The notes: generated by a model not told the origin, from the sequence alone. A stretch of DNA of 54,676 nucleotides from JAASSS01 sp021767745 (GCA_034189165.1 JAXHVN010000012.1:1-54676), one strand, 5' to 3'. Positions 8,109 through 17,224 are shown, numbered from the stretch's first letter. Program-made: numbers and translations.

Positions 8109-9941
8109 ATGGCCCGTAGCGCCCTGGTTCGTGGCGTCCGACGTCTGCTCAAGGTGCTCGACTTCCTGCGCCTGCTGCTGGTGAACGTCCTGTTCGTGGT
8201 CGGGCTGGTCGTGCTCTTTCTCGTGCTGCGCCGCGACATGCCGGCGCCCATGCCGAACGGCGGTGCCCTGGTGCTGGCGCCGGAGGGTGTGCTGGTCGAG
8301 GAAGTGCAGCTCGACCCGTTGCAGCGGATGCTCGACGGGCTGTCCGGCGCACCGATGACCGAGACGGCCATCCGCGATCTGGTCAACGCGATCGAGAAGG
8401 CCGCCGGCGACGAGCGGGTTGCCGTGCTGGTGCTCGATCTGGCCGACTTCACCGGCGGCGGGCTCGCCAAGTTGCAGGCCGTCGCCGGGGCACTGGAAGC
8501 CTTCCGGGAGAGCGGCAAGCCGGTGCTGGTGCACGCATCCCGCTACGACCAGGCCGCCTATTATCTGGCCAGTCATGCCGACGAGGTCTACCTGCACCCC
8601 ATGGGCGAGGTCCTCCTCGAGGGTTACGCCCATTACCCCCTCTACTTCCGGTCGTTGATCGAAAAGCTGAAGCTCGACGTGCATGTGTTTCGCGTCGGCC
8701 GCTTCAAGAGTGCCGTCGAGCCGTTTCTGCGGGACGACATGTCGCCGGAGGCCCGGCAGGCGGCAGCCGCCTGGCTGGAGGATCTCTGGGCCACCTATCG
8801 CGAAGGCGTGGGCGCTGCCCGGGCGCTGACGCCGGCCGCCATTCAGGCCTACGCCGATGAACTGCCGGCCCTGCTTCGCGCCAGCGCCGGCGATGCCGCT
8901 TCGCTGGCGGTCGAACAGGGGCTGGTGGACGGGCTGATGTCCCGCGAGCAGTTTCTCCAGCACGTCGGCGAGCGCACGGGGCTGGACGAGCGGGATCTGC
9001 CGCGGGGTATGACGCACCGCGAGTATCTGCGCGGCGTGGGAGCCACCACGCCGCGGCCGCTCGCCCCCGCCGAGATCGGTGTGCTGGTGGTGTCCGGCAC
9101 CCTGATCGACGGCGAGCCTCGAGCCGGCATGGTGAGTGGCGAGGCCATGGCCGAGCGCATCCGGCGCATCCGGCTGGACGATTCGGTGCGTGCACTGGTG
9201 CTGCGGATCGACAGCCCCGGCGGCAGCGCCTATGCGGCCGAGCAGATACGACAGGAACTGGCGCTGCTGCGCGAGGCCGGCAAGCCGGTGGTGGTATCGA
9301 TGAGTGGCCTGGCGGCTTCCGGCGGCTACTGGATCGCGCTGGCGGCTGACCGCATCCTCGCCTCGCCCGCCACGCTCACCGGCTCGATCGGCGTTTTCGG
9401 CGTGATCCCCACGCTGCAGCAGTCGCTGGCAGAGCTCGGTATCTACAGCGATGGGGTCGGGACGACGGCGCTGGCGGGTGGCCTGCAACTGGATCGCGAT
9501 CTCTCCCCGGCCGTCGCCGACGTCCTGCAGCAGCGCGTCGAGCGCATCTACCAGGACTTCATCGGCAAGGTGGCCGAGGCCCGTGGTATGGACCCGGCGA
9601 GCGTCGATGCGCTGGCACAGGGCCGGGTCTGGAGTGGCGAGGACGCCCTCGCTCGTGGGCTGGTCGATCAGTTGGGCAATCTGCCCGAGGCGATCGCGAT
9701 GGCGGCGGAGCTGGCCGATCTGCCGGCCGGCTGGGACTATCGCTATCTGCTGCCGGAGATCAGCTTCGCCGAGTTCCTGCTGCTGCGTGCGGGCGGTGGC
9801 GCGCTCGCGCCGGCGGCGCTGCGCTACCTGCCCGCGCCGGTCCGGGCCCGGCTGGAGGCGGAGCCTGCGCTGCAGGTCCTGCTGCACGGCGGGGACCGGG
9901 GCGGCGCCTACGCCCTCTGCGCCTGCCCCGCGGGCGCATGA
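8109..9941 (+). CDS. sppA: Signal peptide peptidase SppA, 67-kDa type
   Basis: SppA is a membrane-anchored serine protease that degrades signal peptides left in the membrane after Sec cleavage. The 610-residue length fits the tandem-domain E. coli type. One membrane helix lies near residues 18-42 (FLRLLLVNVLFVVGLVVLFL). The general-base Lys is K200 in RVGRFKSAVEPF and the nucleophile Ser is S404 in MSGLAASGGYW, close to E. coli K209 and S409. RIDSPGGSAYA is the second-domain signature. The stop overlaps the next ATG (ATGA at 9938). It heads an eight-gene close-packed series. Confidence 0.95.
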   Translation: MARSALVRGVRRLLKVLDFLRLLLVNVLFVVGLVVLFLVLRRDMPAPMPNGGALVLAPEGVLVEEVQLDPLQRMLDGLSGAPMTETAIRDLVNAIEKAAGDERVAVLVLDLADFTGGGLAKLQAVAGALEAFRESGKPVLVHASRYDQAAYYLASHADEVYLHPMGEVLLEGYAHYPLYFRSLIEKLKLDVHVFRVGRFKSAVEPFLRDDMSPEARQAAAAWLEDLWATYREGVGAARALTPAAIQAYADELPALLRASAGDAASLAVEQGLVDGLMSREQFLQHVGERTGLDERDLPRGMTHREYLRGVGATTPRPLAPAEIGVLVVSGTLIDGEPRAGMVSGEAMAERIRRIRLDDSVRALVLRIDSPGGSAYAAEQIRQELALLREAGKPVVVSMSGLAASGGYWIALAADRILASPATLTGSIGVFGVIPTLQQSLAELGIYSDGVGTTALAGGLQLDRDLSPAVADVLQQRVERIYQDFIGKVAEARGMDPASVDALAQGRVWSGEDALARGLVDQLGNLPEAIAMAAELADLPAGWDYRYLLPEISFAEFLLLRAGGGALAPAALRYLPAPVRARLEAEPALQVLLHGGDRGGAYALCACPAGA

Positions 9942-10894
9942 GCGGCTATCTGCACGACGGGCAATGGCATAGCGGCTGGTACGATACCGATCGCCACCAA
10001 GGCCGCTTCGAACGCAAGGCCAGCGGTTTTCGCCACTGGATCGGCGCTGCCGATGGTGTCTTTCCCGCCGCGCCAGATCGCTACCATCTCTATGTCTCCT
10101 ATGCCTGCCCCTGGGCGCACCGCACGCTGATCCTGCGCGCGCTCAAGGGGCTGGAGTCGATCGTCCCGGTGAGCGTGGTGCAGCCGGTCATGGGCGAGCA
10201 CGGCTGGACGTTCGGTGAGGCGGGCGATCCGCTTCAGGGCGTTCGCCATCTGCACGAGATCTACACACGCGCGCAGCCCGACTACAGCGGCCGGGTGACG
10301 GTGCCCGTGCTGTGGGACCGGCAAAGCGAGCGGATCGTGAACAACGAATCCGCCGACATCCTGCGCATGCTGAACACTGCCTTCGACGCCTGGGCCCGGC
10401 CGGCGCCGGACTTCTACCCGGCGCCGCTGCGCCCGGCGATCGACCGGATCAACGCGCAGGTCTACGAGCACGTCAACAATGGCGTCTATCGCGCCGGCTT
10501 CGCCACGGCGCAGGCCGCCTACGAGCAGGCATACGAGGCGCTGTTCGACATGCTGGACCAGCTGGAGGCACGGTTGGCCGGCGCCGCTTTCCTCTGCGGC
10601 GAGCAGGTGACCGAGGCGGACTGGCGGCTGTTCACGACCCTGGTGCGTTTCGATGCCGTCTACCACGGGCACTTCAAGTGCAACCGCCAGCGGTTGGTGG
10701 AATTCCCGCAGCTGTGGGACTACGCCCGCGCCCTCTACCAGACGCCCGGCGTGGCGGCCACGGTACGCATGGACCACATCAAGCAGCACTACTATGCCAG
10801 TCACACCCACATCAATCCGACTGGCATCGTGCCGGCGGGCCCGGCCACCGACTGGCTGGCGCCGACGCGGCGACAGGTCGCGCCCCTGAACTGA
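9938..10894 (+). CDS. yqjG: Glutathionyl-hydroquinone reductase (Xi-class GST)
   Basis: This enzyme removes glutathione from glutathionyl-hydroquinones, recycling quinone conjugates formed under oxidative stress. The 318 residues carry the catalytic motif YACPWAHRTLI with C57 as the attacking cysteine, followed by VVQPVMGEHGWTF and TVPVLWDRQSERIVNNES. The C-terminal helical domain has QVTEADWRLFTTLVRFDAVY, typical of YqjG/ECM4. It is coupled to sppA by a 4-bp overlap and followed 8 bp later by the YafJ-type gene. Confidence 0.94.
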   Translation: MSGYLHDGQWHSGWYDTDRHQGRFERKASGFRHWIGAADGVFPAAPDRYHLYVSYACPWAHRTLILRALKGLESIVPVSVVQPVMGEHGWTFGEAGDPLQGVRHLHEIYTRAQPDYSGRVTVPVLWDRQSERIVNNESADILRMLNTAFDAWARPAPDFYPAPLRPAIDRINAQVYEHVNNGVYRAGFATAQAAYEQAYEALFDMLDQLEARLAGAAFLCGEQVTEADWRLFTTLVRFDAVYHGHFKCNRQRLVEFPQLWDYARALYQTPGVAATVRMDHIKQHYYASHTHINPTGIVPAGPATDWLAPTRRQVAPLN

Positions 10895-10902
10895 ACCGTC
10901 GC

Positions 10903-11709
10903 ATGTGCGAGCTGCTGGGCATGAGCGCCAACGTGCCGACCGACATCGTGTTCAGCTTCTCGGGGCTGATGCGGCGCGGCGGTGACACGGGCCCGCACCG
11001 CGACGGCTTCGGCATCGCCTTCTACGAGGGCCGAGGCTGTCGGGTCTTTCTCGATCCCATGCCGAGCGCGCAGTCGGAGATCGCCCGCCTGGTGCAGCGC
11101 TATCCGCTCAAGAGCTGCAATGTGATCAGCCACATCCGGCAGGCCAATCGTGGTCGGGTGTGCCTGGAAAACACGCACCCGTTCACGCGCGAGCTGTGGG
11201 GGCGGCCCTGGACGTTCGCCCACAATGGGCAGCTGCGGGGGGTCAAGCGCCTGCCGCTGAACTTCTATCGGCCGATTGGCACGACCGACAGCGAATACGC
11301 GTTCTGCTACCTGCTCGACCAGCTGCGGCAGCGCTATCCCCGCCGGCCGCGCCGCGCCGCCAGCGTGCACCGTCTGATCGCGCAGACCGCGGCGCAGCTG
11401 CATGCCCTCGGGATATTCAACTTCCTGCTCTGCGACGCCCACGAGCTCTACGCCCACTGCAGCAACCGGCTGTACTGGCTGACCCGGCGGGCGCCATTCG
11501 GCGCAGCCCGCCTGATCGATGCCGATCTCAGGGTCGATTTCAGTACCGTCACCGGCCATGGCGACATCGTCACCGTCATCGCCAGCCAGCCGTTGACGGA
11601 TAACGAAACCTGGCAGGCGATGACCCCGGGCGAGCTGCGGATCTTTCGCGACGGTCTGGCGCCCGTTCACTTCCAGGCGGGCCGGCTGATGAGGCGCACC
11701 GATGGATGA
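10903..11709 (+). CDS. yafJ: YafJ-type class II glutamine amidotransferase
   Basis: A 268-residue Ntn-type glutamine amidotransferase domain with Cys2 as nucleophile. The start MCELLGMSANVPTDIVFSFS and the motifs THPFTRELWGRPWTFAHNGQ and GTTDSEYAFCYLLDQL are close to E. coli YafJ. No synthase domain is attached, so the ammonia acceptor is unknown. The start is set by the need for Cys at position 2. Its end overlaps the photolyase start by 8 bp. Confidence 0.9.
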   Translation: MCELLGMSANVPTDIVFSFSGLMRRGGDTGPHRDGFGIAFYEGRGCRVFLDPMPSAQSEIARLVQRYPLKSCNVISHIRQANRGRVCLENTHPFTRELWGRPWTFAHNGQLRGVKRLPLNFYRPIGTTDSEYAFCYLLDQLRQRYPRRPRRAASVHRLIAQTAAQLHALGIFNFLLCDAHELYAHCSNRLYWLTRRAPFGAARLIDADLRVDFSTVTGHGDIVTVIASQPLTDNETWQAMTPGELRIFRDGLAPVHFQAGRLMRRTDG

Positions 11710-13126
11710 GGCGCCGATCCTGGTGTGGTTCCGGCAGGATCTGCGCCTGATCGACAATCCGGCGCTCGCCTTCGCGCTGCGGGCGGCCAAGGGTCGGCGC
11801 CCGGTTCTGCCGATCTACCTCTGGACCCCGGCGGAGGAGGGCGAGGCGGCGCCGGGGGCAGCCGCCCGCTGGTGGCTTCACCACGCGCTGGCCGACCTGG
11901 CCGCGCAGCTCGAGGCGGCGGGTTTGGGACTCACGCTCCAGCAGGGTCGGTCGGCGCTGGCGTTGCTGCAAACGCTGATCGAGCAAACCCGGGCCGATAC
12001 GCTCTGCTGGAACCGCCGTTACGAACCCGGGGTGCGAATCCGGGACGGCATGATCAAGCGCACGCTGCAGGCGCGCGGCGTGACGGTGCGCAGTTTCAAC
12101 AGCGCGCTGCTGCATGAGCCGATGGCCGTGCTGCGGGACAACCAGGCGCCCTACAAGGTGTTCTCCGCCTATCGCCGCGCTGCCGAGCGCCTGCCGAAAC
12201 CGGGGCCGGTGGCGCTGCCGGCGATGCCGGTCGTGGCGCCGGCCCTGCAGCTGCATGGGGTCGCGCTGACAGCACTGGAGCTGCTGCCCCGGCGGCGGTG
12301 GGACGAGGGTCTTGCCAGGGCCTGGCAACCGACGCTGGCCGGCGGCCACGCTCTCTTGCAGCGCTTTCTGCAGCAGCTCGACGGCTATGGCGAGCGGCGC
12401 GACCTGCCGGCGGCGGAGGGGACATCGCGACTGTCTCCGTACCTGCACGTCGGCCAGCTCGGCCCGCGCCAGCTGTGGCAGGCGCTGGCCTCGCGACCCG
12501 GCGCGGGCGCCGCGAAGTTCGCTTCCGAGCTGTACTGGCGCGAGTTCTCCTACTATCTGCTCATGCACAACCCGCAGATGCAGCAGGCGCCGCTACAGCC
12601 CCGCTTCGAGCGCCTGCGCTGGCGTGAGGCGCCGGACGACCTTGCGGCCTGGCAGCGCGGGCAGACCGGCTATCCGCTCGTGGATGCCGGCATGCGTCAG
12701 TTGTGGCAGAGCGGCTGGATGCACAACCGGGTGCGCATGGTGGTTGCCTCGTTCCTGACCAAGCACCTGCTGTTGCCCTGGCAGGCCGGTGCCGCCTGGT
12801 TCTGGGACACGCTGGTCGATGCCGACCTGGCCAACAATTCCCAGGGCTGGCAATGGACCGCGGGCTGCGGCGTCGATGCCTCACCCTACACGCGCATCTT
12901 CAATCCCACCCTGCAAGGGCGCCGCTTCGATGCCGATGGGCGCTACATCCGCCGCTACGTGCCCGAGCTCGCGCGCCTGCCGGATCGCTACCTCCACGAG
13001 CCCGCTGCCGCGCCGGCTGCGGTGCTGGTGGCTGCCGGTCTGCACCTCGGGCGGGACTATCCGCAGCCGATCGTGCCGCATGGCGAGGCGCGGGAGCGCG
13101 CCCTGACCGCATATGCCGCGCTCTGA
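11702..13126 (+). CDS. phrB: Deoxyribodipyrimidine photolyase
   Basis: A light-driven DNA repair flavoprotein that splits cyclobutane pyrimidine dimers using FADH- and an antenna pigment. The 474 residues begin VWFRQDLRLIDNPAL (antenna domain) and continue to the FAD domain with GTSRLSPYLHVGQLGPRQLW, ELYWREFSYYLLM, GYPLVDAGMRQLWQSGWMHN and DADLANNSQGWQWTAGCGVD, where the electron-transfer tryptophans and FAD contacts lie. These motifs fit a class I CPD photolyase rather than a cryptochrome. It overlaps both neighbours and sits inside the stress-flavoured operon. Confidence 0.95.
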   Translation: MDEAPILVWFRQDLRLIDNPALAFALRAAKGRRPVLPIYLWTPAEEGEAAPGAAARWWLHHALADLAAQLEAAGLGLTLQQGRSALALLQTLIEQTRADTLCWNRRYEPGVRIRDGMIKRTLQARGVTVRSFNSALLHEPMAVLRDNQAPYKVFSAYRRAAERLPKPGPVALPAMPVVAPALQLHGVALTALELLPRRRWDEGLARAWQPTLAGGHALLQRFLQQLDGYGERRDLPAAEGTSRLSPYLHVGQLGPRQLWQALASRPGAGAAKFASELYWREFSYYLLMHNPQMQQAPLQPRFERLRWREAPDDLAAWQRGQTGYPLVDAGMRQLWQSGWMHNRVRMVVASFLTKHLLLPWQAGAAWFWDTLVDADLANNSQGWQWTAGCGVDASPYTRIFNPTLQGRRFDADGRYIRRYVPELARLPDRYLHEPAAAPAAVLVAAGLHLGRDYPQPIVPHGEARERALTAYAAL

Positions 13127-13505
13127 CCGACAACATCGACAGTACCGACGGCGTCTGCTGCAGGCGCTGGGCCTGCTGCCGCTATGGCGTGTCGGCATTG
13201 CCGGGGCGGCCGGCGCCGGCCGCCTGGGTCATGCGCCGTCGGCCGCAATCGCCTGGCAGGGTCGCTGCCACGACTACCTGCAGACGCACACGATCCCTGC
13301 GGAACGCGAGGCGGCGCGGGTGCTGATGGCGCCACTGCTGCCGGCGGCGGCGGGATCACCGCTGCCGGCCGCGCTGCAGGCGCGGGCGCGGGCGGACTGG
13401 CACGCGGGACGGATCGTCACCGTGGATGGCTGGGTGATCGCCCGCACCGAACTCTACTGGCATGCCCTCGTCGCCACCGGTAACCGTCCGGAGCGCGACG
13501 CTTGA
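13113..13505 (+). CDS. Small Tat-signal protein, probable partner of the GMC oxidoreductase
   Basis: A 130-residue protein with a basic twin-arginine-like start (QYRRRLLQALGLLPLWRVG) and a hydrophobic stretch. The C-terminal part has RIVTVDGWVIARTELYWHAL. Short Tat-signal proteins ending in a DGWxxxxTE motif often lie next to GMC-family oxidoreductases and are thought to escort the flavoprotein to the periplasm; that link comes from recall of the family pattern. Translational coupling (TTGA overlap) to the following GMC gene supports a subunit role. It overlaps the photolyase by 14 bp. Confidence 0.65.
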   Translation: MPRSDRQHRQYRRRLLQALGLLPLWRVGIAGAAGAGRLGHAPSAAIAWQGRCHDYLQTHTIPAEREAARVLMAPLLPAAAGSPLPAALQARARADWHAGRIVTVDGWVIARTELYWHALVATGNRPERDA

Positions 13506-15142
13506 TCCGCGACCTGTCGACGGCGCCACTACAGGCCGCGCCCGAACCGGTGGATTTGTGCATCGTCGGGGGTGGCGCGGCCGGCATCACGCTGGCGCGC
13601 GCGCTGGCGCCGAGCGGACTGCGGATCCTGCTGCTGGAGAGCGGCGGGGCTGGCTTCGAGGTGGAGGCGCAGGCCTTCGCCGCCGGCCAGCAGGCGGCGG
13701 CGGTGGGGGATCTGCAGCCGCCGGGCGTGCACTATCGCAACACGCTGCTGGCCTCGCGCCTGCGCCAGCTGGGTGGCAGCACCGGCCACTGGGGCGGCTG
13801 GTGTATGCCGCTGCGGCCGATCGACTTCGCGCATCGGCCCTGGGTGCCCCACAGCGGCTGGCCGATCGATTATGCCGCGCTCGTGCCCTACTACCGGCAG
13901 GCACAGGCGATCTGCGAGCTCGGTCCGTTCAACTACGACGACGACCTCTGGCGGCGCGCCGGGCTGGAGTCCCTGCCGCTGGCGGACATGCCGCTGCGTG
14001 GCTGTTATTGGCAGCTCAGTCCCCCCACCCGCTTCGCTCGCTATGCCGAGGCCCTGGCCGATCATCCCGACGTGCACGTATGGCTGCACGCCCGCGTGCT
14101 GAAGCTGCATCTGACGAGCGATGGCGGCCGGGTCGGCGCCGTGGCCCTGGCCGGGCCGGATGGCCGGACGCACCGGCTGCGCGCGGCCCGGTTCGTGCTG
14201 GCCGGCGGTGGCATCGAGAACGCCCGGCTGCTGCTGCTGTCCAGTGATGAGAACCAGGCCGGCATCGGCAACGGCCACGACCAGGTCGGCCGCTATTTCC
14301 TCGAGCATCCGCACGTGCCGGTGGCAGACGTGGTGCCGCAGGACCTGTCCCGTATGCGCGCCTATTTCGAGCCGCGCCAGCTGCGAGTACCGGCTGGCCA
14401 TGCCCGCGAGCGGATCGAGCTCATCCCGGCCCTGCGGCTCGCCGATGCGCGCCAGCAGGAGCGCGGCCTGCTCAACGGCTCGGTGCAGCTGTTCTCGCAG
14501 CTCAAGTCGGCTCCGGCTGGGCCGGGTATCGCGGCGCTGCAGGCGTTGCGGGCCGCCTGGCGACGGGGCGAATTGCCCGAGGACACCGCGGCCGTGCTAC
14601 GTGAGGCGCTGCGCGGCAGCGGGGAGATCGCCGGGGCCGGCTGGCGGGTGATGCGTGGGCAGCCGGCGCGTCCACGCGTGCTGGACTGGGCCGTGCTGTT
14701 CGCCCGCATCGAGCAGGCTCCGGATCCGGCCAGTCGCGTCCGGCTGGGCAGTGAGCGCGACCCCGGCGGGCAGCCGCAGGCGGTGCTGGACTGGCGGCTT
14801 GGCGAGACCGAGTGGCAGACCGCCCGGCAGCTGGCGGTGGATGCTGCCCAGGTGCTGGCGGCTACCGGAATCGCGCGCGTGCGGATCATGCCCTGGCTGC
14901 GCGAGCCGGGCGGCGGCTGGCATGAGAGACTGGAAGGCGGCAACCACCACATGGGCACGACGCGCATGGCGGCCAGTCCACGGCAGGGCGTGGTCGACTC
15001 CGATTGCCGCGTCTTCGGCGTGGCCAATCTGTACGTGGCCGGCAGCAGCGTGTTCCCAACCGGTGGCTTTGCCAACCCGACGCTGACATTGGTGGCGCTG
15101 ACGCTCCGGCTCGCCGCGCATCTGCGTCCTCACCCCGCCTGA
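13502..15142 (+). CDS. GMC-family FAD-dependent oxidoreductase
   Basis: A 546-residue flavoprotein with the FAD dinucleotide motif CIVGGGAAGITLARAL at about 20-35, ASRLRQLGGSTGHWGGWCMP in the GMC signature region, and a C-terminal NHHMGTTRMA with the family's conserved catalytic histidine area, then YVAGSSVFPTGGFANPTLT. Such enzymes oxidise alcohols, sugars or sterols; the substrate cannot be read from sequence. The start is TTG at 13502, overlapping the stop of the small Tat gene by 4 bp. It has no obvious signal of its own, so export might depend on the partner. No cytochrome c subunit is adjacent. Confidence 0.85.
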   Translation: MIRDLSTAPLQAAPEPVDLCIVGGGAAGITLARALAPSGLRILLLESGGAGFEVEAQAFAAGQQAAAVGDLQPPGVHYRNTLLASRLRQLGGSTGHWGGWCMPLRPIDFAHRPWVPHSGWPIDYAALVPYYRQAQAICELGPFNYDDDLWRRAGLESLPLADMPLRGCYWQLSPPTRFARYAEALADHPDVHVWLHARVLKLHLTSDGGRVGAVALAGPDGRTHRLRAARFVLAGGGIENARLLLLSSDENQAGIGNGHDQVGRYFLEHPHVPVADVVPQDLSRMRAYFEPRQLRVPAGHARERIELIPALRLADARQQERGLLNGSVQLFSQLKSAPAGPGIAALQALRAAWRRGELPEDTAAVLREALRGSGEIAGAGWRVMRGQPARPRVLDWAVLFARIEQAPDPASRVRLGSERDPGGQPQAVLDWRLGETEWQTARQLAVDAAQVLAATGIARVRIMPWLREPGGGWHERLEGGNHHMGTTRMAASPRQGVVDSDCRVFGVANLYVAGSSVFPTGGFANPTLTLVALTLRLAAHLRPHPA

Positions 15143-15155
15143 GAGGCCCCGGCCG

Positions 15156-15980
15156 ATGGCCCATGCCGACCTGCTCGATACTGAACGCTATCGTGTGCTG
15201 CCCGGGGCGCCGCTCGATCTGGACGCCCACGACCCGCAGGATCGCCAAGGTGCGCCGAACAAGGCCGCGGGCAAGGCGCGACTGGCGCGGCTGGGCGAAC
15301 GGCTCGATGCCCTGCAGGATCTGCTCTACGCCGAGCGGCGTCATCGGCTGCTGGTGATCCTGCAGGGCATGGACACGAGCGGCAAGGACAGCACCATCCG
15401 CCACGTCTTCAGCGTGATGGATCCGCTCGGGCTGCGTGCGGTGAGCTTCGGTCCGCCGGGGCCTGAGGCGCGAGGGCGGGATTATCTCTGGCGGATCCAC
15501 CGGCAGGTGCCGGCCAACGGCGAGATCGTCATCTTCAACCGCAGTCACTACGAGGATGTGCTGATCGCGCGGGTCCGGGGCCTGGTGAGTGAATCCGACT
15601 GGCGCCGGCGCTTCGGCCACATCGAGGATTTCGAGCGCATGCTGGTGGAGGAGGGCACCACGGTGCGCAAGTTCTTCCTGAACATCAGCAAGGCCGAGCA
15701 GGCCGATCGTCTGCGTGAACGGCTGGAACGGCCGGACAAGCAATGGAAGTTCGATCCGTCCGACGTGAGCGAACGTCAGCTCTGGGACGAGTACCGGCAG
15801 GCCTATGCCGATGCGCTCGGCCGTACGAGTACGGAGGCGGCGCCGTGGTATGTCGTGCCTGCCAACCGCAAGTGGTATCGCAACCTCGTGGTCGCCAGCG
15901 TCATCGTCGAGGCGCTGGAGTCGCTGCAGATGCGTTACCCGCCGCCGGCTGAAGGGCTTGATCAGGTCCACATTGACTAG
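15156..15980 (+). CDS. ppk2: Polyphosphate kinase 2 family protein
   Basis: PPK2 enzymes move phosphate between polyphosphate and nucleoside mono- or diphosphates. The 274 residues show the Walker A-like GMDTSGKDS (G71 to K77), the lid-proximal SFGPPGPEARGRDYLWRIHR and the Walker B region IVIFNRSHYEDVLIARV. EAAPWYVVPANRKWYRNLVV is the usual C-terminal signature. Subclass (ADP-, AMP- or dual-phosphorylating) is not assignable by eye. It starts 13 bp after the GMC gene. Confidence 0.9.
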   Translation: MAHADLLDTERYRVLPGAPLDLDAHDPQDRQGAPNKAAGKARLARLGERLDALQDLLYAERRHRLLVILQGMDTSGKDSTIRHVFSVMDPLGLRAVSFGPPGPEARGRDYLWRIHRQVPANGEIVIFNRSHYEDVLIARVRGLVSESDWRRRFGHIEDFERMLVEEGTTVRKFFLNISKAEQADRLRERLERPDKQWKFDPSDVSERQLWDEYRQAYADALGRTSTEAAPWYVVPANRKWYRNLVVASVIVEALESLQMRYPPPAEGLDQVHID

Positions 15981-15993
15981 CCAGCGCCGACCG

Positions 15994-16536
15994 ATGAGCG
16001 CTGCCCTTGCCCTGCTATCGGCCTTGCTGGTGGGTACGGCCGCGGCGGACTCACTGCGCTGCGGGCGCCAGCTGGTCGACCGTGGCGCCGAGGCCGCGCA
16101 GATACGCGCCGTCTGCGGCGAGCCCGACTACGTCCGGGAATGGCCGCGGCGCGTGCTCGGAGTGGGCCGGCTGGGCAGCCAGGCGCACTGGTACTACGAC
16201 GGTGTGGGCGGACGGGCGCCGGTCCGCCTGCGGTTGCGCGATGGCGAGCTGCGTCAGGTCGAGCATCTGGCACCGATCGCGCCCGCGGCGTGCACCAGCA
16301 CGAGCCTCGTGGTCGGCCTGTCGGAGTACACTCTGCTGCGCCGCTGCGGCCCACCGAGCACTCGCGCCACCAGCTGGCAGTTCATCGACTCGCAGCCGCT
16401 TGCCCGCAGTCTGCCCGAGGCCGTGCCGCGGGAGCGCTGGCGCTATGAGTTCGGCGCCGGACGGTTGCCGCGGGAGCTCACGCTGATCGACGGCACGGTG
16501 GTGGATGTCGATGTTGCCGACCGCGCCTTGCCGTAG
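15994..16536 (+). CDS. Exported DUF2845 protein
   Basis: A 180-residue protein with an N-terminal signal peptide (MSAALALLSALLVGTAAADS). DUF2845 features are the paired motifs LRCGRQLVDRG with VCGEPDY and a second repeat-like RRCGPPSTR; the cysteines probably form disulfides in the periplasm. No enzymatic motif is seen and the function is unknown. Start chosen at ATG 15994, 13 bp after the PPK2 stop, because it directly precedes the signal peptide. It ends the long operon and converges on the PGPGW gene 10 bp away. Confidence 0.75.
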   Translation: MSAALALLSALLVGTAAADSLRCGRQLVDRGAEAAQIRAVCGEPDYVREWPRRVLGVGRLGSQAHWYYDGVGGRAPVRLRLRDGELRQVEHLAPIAPAACTSTSLVVGLSEYTLLRRCGPPSTRATSWQFIDSQPLARSLPEAVPRERWRYEFGAGRLPRELTLIDGTVVDVDVADRALP

Positions 16537-16546
16537 GCGGCGACGT

Positions 16547-17002
16547 TCAGCGGCGGCGCGTTGTCGGCGGCATCCGCAGCGGCGGGCGCTGGGCGCGGCG
16601 GCGCAGCCAGTTCAGCGTGGAGAGTACCCTCGGGCGGCGCAGCAGACGGTGTTCCAGCTGATATTTCCCGGGAAAGTCCAGCAGCATGAGCCCCAGCAGG
16701 ATCGTCAGGATCCCCTGTCCCGGCAGGACCAGCATGGCCACGCCCGCCACCAGCAGCAGGGCCCCAGCGAGGTTCTTCGGTAGCCACAGCAGCCAGCCGG
16801 TGAGGCCACGGCCGAGCGGCAGCAACGGACGCCGGCGCCGGCAGAAATAGTCCGCCGGCAGGCGGATGACGAACCAGGGGATCAGCGCCAGCGTGCCGAT
16901 AAACATGGCGACGCTGAGGGGGAGAACCCACCAGTAATCGTTGATTTCGGCAAGCGCCGGTTCCATCGGTCCGCCAAGCGAGTTGAGCCCGGCCGCCACC
17001 AT
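16547..17002 (-). CDS. PGPGW-type membrane protein
   Basis: A 151-residue membrane protein with two to three hydrophobic segments: WWVLPLSVAMFIGTLALIPW, LLWLPKNLAGALLLVAGVAM and LVLPGQGILTILLGLMLLDF. The LPGQG turn followed by a hydrophobic run matches the PGPGW family, whose function is unknown. The tail is very basic. The start could be GTG or ATG near 17002 or the ATG at 16966 (MEPALAEINDYWW); the shorter form loses only a non-conserved leader. Confidence 0.65.
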   Translation of the reverse strand: MVAAGLNSLGGPMEPALAEINDYWWVLPLSVAMFIGTLALIPWFVIRLPADYFCRRRRPLLPLGRGLTGWLLWLPKNLAGALLLVAGVAMLVLPGQGILTILLGLMLLDFPGKYQLEHRLLRRPRVLSTLNWLRRRAQRPPLRMPPTTRRR

Positions 17003-17104
17003 AGCGGGTCGTCGACGGCACGGCTATCGGCACGCGTGATGGATGCGGTGGAACTCGCCACAGTCGCGGGAGTCGGTTGAGGCGATGATCATCAGGAAGG
17101 CCCG

Positions 17105-17124
17105 ATGAACCGCAAGAAGCTGCA
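17105..17124 (+). CDS. Gene start truncated by assembly gap (MNRKKL...)
   Basis: ATG at 17105 is preceded by a strong ribosome binding site (AGGAAGG, 17093-17099) and begins MNRKKL before running into the Ns. Bases 17226-17240 after the gap read RRVN-stop in one frame, ending exactly across the ytjA stop. That could be this gene's end, but the gap length is unknown and the frame cannot be joined. The product cannot be identified. Confidence 0.45.
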
Positions 17125-17224
17125 NNNNNNNNNNNNNNNNNNNNNNNNNNNNNNNNNNNNNNNNNNNNNNNNNNNNNNNNNNNNNNNNNNNNNNNNNNNN
17201 NNNNNNNNNNNNNNNNNNNNNNNN
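17125..17224. other. Assembly gap, 100 Ns
   Basis: A run of exactly 100 Ns, the usual placeholder for a scaffold gap of unknown length. It interrupts the short gene starting at 17105, just before the ytjA-like gene. Confidence 0.98.

Noticed and set aside
7995..9887. A 630-codon minus-strand open frame over sppA
   Set aside because: Antisense to an obvious SppA; no conserved motif.
17125..17224. The N-run as a biological low-complexity region
   Set aside because: Exactly 100 Ns is the normal assembly placeholder, so nothing about sequence content can be inferred.
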